Shown: positions 62,281 to 64,000 of the stretch, piece after piece
Numbering within the stretch: the first letter of the stretch is position 1
Layout: each line of letters starts with the position of its first letter
Assembly: GCA_038025085.1 (NCBI GenBank)
Contig: CM076147.1
Coordinates: 3,453,501-3,517,500, forward strand
Direction: 5' to 3'
DNA length: 64,000 nucleotides
Source of the DNA: Tetragonia tetragonoides
Taxonomy: Eukaryota; Streptophyta; Magnoliopsida; Caryophyllales; Aizoaceae
Translations under genes and position numbers: made by a program
The notes under the pieces: model-generated
Told to the model about the DNA's origin: nothing
Databases searched by the model: none
What the model saw: the letters and a program-made list of their open reading frames with translations, nothing else

Positions 62281-62510
62281 ATTATGGAGTTTTTCTTTTT
62301 CTTTTGGGGGGTGTTATGGGGGTGGGGTGATTTATTTACAGCAAAGATGACATGTCCTTGTAATGGTACGAAATCTGTGTCTTTTTATCATAATACTCCT
62401 AAAAATGTGAGGTATAAAAGCTACCTATATGTGGCGCATCTTATGTTGCTGGACCAATTAATAATACGGCTTTTGTATATTTTTGTTCCAAAGCTTTGGC
62501 ACATCTATTT

Positions 62511-62724
62511 TTTTTAATGCGAGGAATTCTTAGCCACTACTCTTTGAGTGTGCATTGGATAAATTCTGAGTGTATGTAATAGCCTGCAAACCACACACAC
62601 CAGGTAGACCAACAAGATAAATCTTGTAGACAGGCTCAGCAAAGAGGCCTAGTGGAAATTGAACCTAGAAACTTTGTCATGAAATTTCAACCCCACGACC
62701 AACTCCACTACCCCTTTTAGGGCA
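62511..62724 (-). mobile_element. tRNA-derived SINE with 16-bp TSD
   Basis: TTTGGCACATCTATTT flanks the insert at 62495-62510 and 62725-62740. On the minus strand the head has an A-box-like GGTAGTGGAGTTGG and, about 40 nt on, a B-box-like GGTTCAATTTCC, in the spacing of a tRNA-type RNA polymerase III promoter. The 3' end is a short A(8) after GCATT. 214 bp. SINEs are mobilised by LINE enzymes; the partner is unknown. Confidence 0.85.
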
Positions 62725-62740
62725 TTTGGCACATCTATTT

Positions 62741-63284
62741 GGCACATGAAATAATGTAGGAAAATTGATCCTCATGAGTACAATTATTTCAAGATTATTA
62801 TTAGGGTCCTCTATCTCTTTCGTTGTCACTCCTTTTATGAGCGATGCATATCCATGCAAACAATGCCAACGTACCCTACAACAAAATATAATGGCTTTTG
62901 TCAGTTAGACTCACGAATGGAAATGGAATAAATTAAAAAACAATTAGCAGAAGAAAATTACAGAAACTGCAATAAATCAAAGTCTATTATTGTATCAAGG
63001 ATTTGGTACTGAACGAGTGTTGTCAGGTTCATGTGTAAGGTGAAGTATCCCATATCGGAAGATTGATCGATGTGAATATCTTTAGTGTTTAACCTTGTTG
63101 GTGGGCCGCTACTCATCATATTATCAGTCGGTTTTAAGCTAAAATCTCACTTCGATTGTGTGTTAGAGTGGGCTCGGACTCCCTTAACAAGAATAAAGTA
63201 CTTGCCTTTCAATGCTCGCCGGTGGAGTCATAGATGTCTTTGGTTTATCCCTAGAAACAAGACCCTAGGCCCTAAGTAATATTT
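62741..63284. other. Intergenic DNA with a possible small-LTR fragment
   Basis: 63040-63260 contains TATCCCATATCGGAAGATTG, AATCTCACTTCGATTGTGTG and AGTGGGCTCGGACTC. These resemble the TCCCACATCGG-starting repeats dispersed in many plants (TRIM-like). No paired copy or TSD in the window, so this stays tentative. Confidence 0.3.
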
Positions 63285-63900
63285 AACAAGTCTTTAAGGA
63301 TGCTTGGGAAGTGGTAGGCCTAGATGTCCCAAAAGAAATTCTGGATTTTTTTGAACATGACAAGCTTTTTAAACAAATGAACATCAACCTTACCACTTTG
63401 TTTTCTAAGACTTCTCATCCTAAAACTGCCTTGATTCAAACCTAGACTTTGTTGCTCCACGCACTCTTTACAGGTGCATTTCAAAAAAAAAAAATAATAA
63501 TAATAATAAATAAATAAATTGTTGCAAAAAACATTGAGAGCAATTGCTTGGCTTGATCAATGATGCCCTGATTGCATTTGTTGCTAACATTATTTCCATT
63601 GTTCAAAAAATATAGTCATATGCCTATGATTTGGTATTTTGGTTACATATAAGATATAACAGGAAGTCTACTTATCCAAATTGATTGATGAAAATTGATA
63701 TGAGGAAAGTTTATTTATGACTCATGTTGAGTTAGTCATTCTTACACACATGCTGAGAGCCCTTGAGTTTCTAGATAAGATTGTCAATTAGATTAGGGTA
63801 TGTGCGTGGCTTTTTGTGATTTGCATAGAAAAACATGTAGAGAAATCTAGGTAAAACTAGTTTGATGTATGGCTACAAATTTCACCCTAAATGGAAGCCC
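63285..63900 (+). pseudogene. Decayed LINE reverse-transcriptase fragment
   Basis: Broken frames still show the order of an L1-type RT: AWEVVGLDVPKEILDFFEHD and KLFKQMNINLTTLFSKTSHP match the stretch before the RPI motif; then LLGLINDALIAFVANIISIV; then LMKIDMRKVYL at the first catalytic region (normally MKIDxRKAYD). Then MLRALEFLDKI. A (AAT)n/(AAAT)n insertion at 63488-63520 interrupts it. It differs from the LINE at 17145-28726. It has many stops and no ends within the window. Confidence 0.6.
63488..63520 (+). repeat. A-rich simple repeat (AAT)n(AAAT)n
   Basis: A(12) then AATAATAATAAT then AAATAAATAAAT, inside the LINE fragment. Confidence 0.9.
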
Positions 63901-64000
63901 TTGCAATCAAATCATATGGGTTGCAAAGATTTAAAAAATGTTTGGTTGACCCAGTGGATAGGCAACCCATATTATCTTTGTATCTATCTCTTTCCTACCT

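Larger units (their letters stand above)
61380..62387 (+). repeat. Pair of direct repeats about 940 bp apart
   Basis: GCAAAGATGACATGTCCTT plus TAATGGTACGAAA(A/T)CT at 61406-61450 recurs at 62342-62387, each preceded by a T-rich tract after TTATGGA. The hAT-like element at 61751-62280 lies between them. Origin not recognised. Confidence 0.7.

Overview
This is plant nuclear DNA, almost certainly from a eudicot. It holds one intron-rich host gene, a 5'-3' exoribonuclease of the XRN2/XRN3 type, inside a dense bed of nested transposable elements. Evidence for a plant: GT-AG introns in the XRN gene, a plant-type XRN protein with a CCHC knuckle, Ty1/copia elements primed by initiator tRNA-Met, an L1-like LINE carrying RNase H, a CACTA element, and many MITEs. 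The species cannot be read from the window. A Caryophyllales host (spinach/beet-like) is only a weak guess from the style of the TGAAC-rich MITEs.

Layout. 1-5042: Ty3/gypsy element on the minus strand (gag, knuckles, protease), cut by the window edge, with one 829-bp LTR. 5043-10163: MITE cluster, with two TGAAC-pentamer families (A and B, B nested in A) and hAT-like elements. 10164-15050: complete but decayed copia element (copia-1), minus strand, TSD ATATG. 17145-28726: full-length L1-like LINE, split inside its reverse transcriptase by a 3.7-kb CACTA element (22537-26273). The CACTA is flanked by a 248-bp direct repeat of LINE sequence instead of the usual 3-bp duplication. 28745-29519: MITE next to the XRN promoter. 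29742-48562: XRN gene, 23 exons by my reconstruction, intact frame, 1055 codons. Its introns are swollen by hAT-like MITEs with perfect 8-bp TSDs, LINE pieces, tandem duplications and a (CT)41 tract directly beside a splice donor. 49553-56104: MITE remnants, an internally deleted copia (copia-2), a retroposon with a 17-bp TSD, and a further TIR element. 56105-61201: complete but decayed copia (copia-3), plus strand, TSD GGCAA, with the integrase catalytic Glu codon replaced by a stop. 61202-64000: hAT-like element, a tRNA-derived SINE with a 16-bp TSD, and a decayed LINE RT fragment.

Only XRN looks like a functional host gene. All mobile-element ORFs carry stops or frameshifts, so they are relics, although LTR pairs and TSDs are well enough preserved to date and delimit most insertions. 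I found no convincing undescribed biochemical system. The most unusual signals are the CACTA insertion with a 248-bp target repeat, the microsatellite-built in-frame splice acceptor in XRN intron 17, and two MITE families built on the same TGAAC pentamer with different termini.
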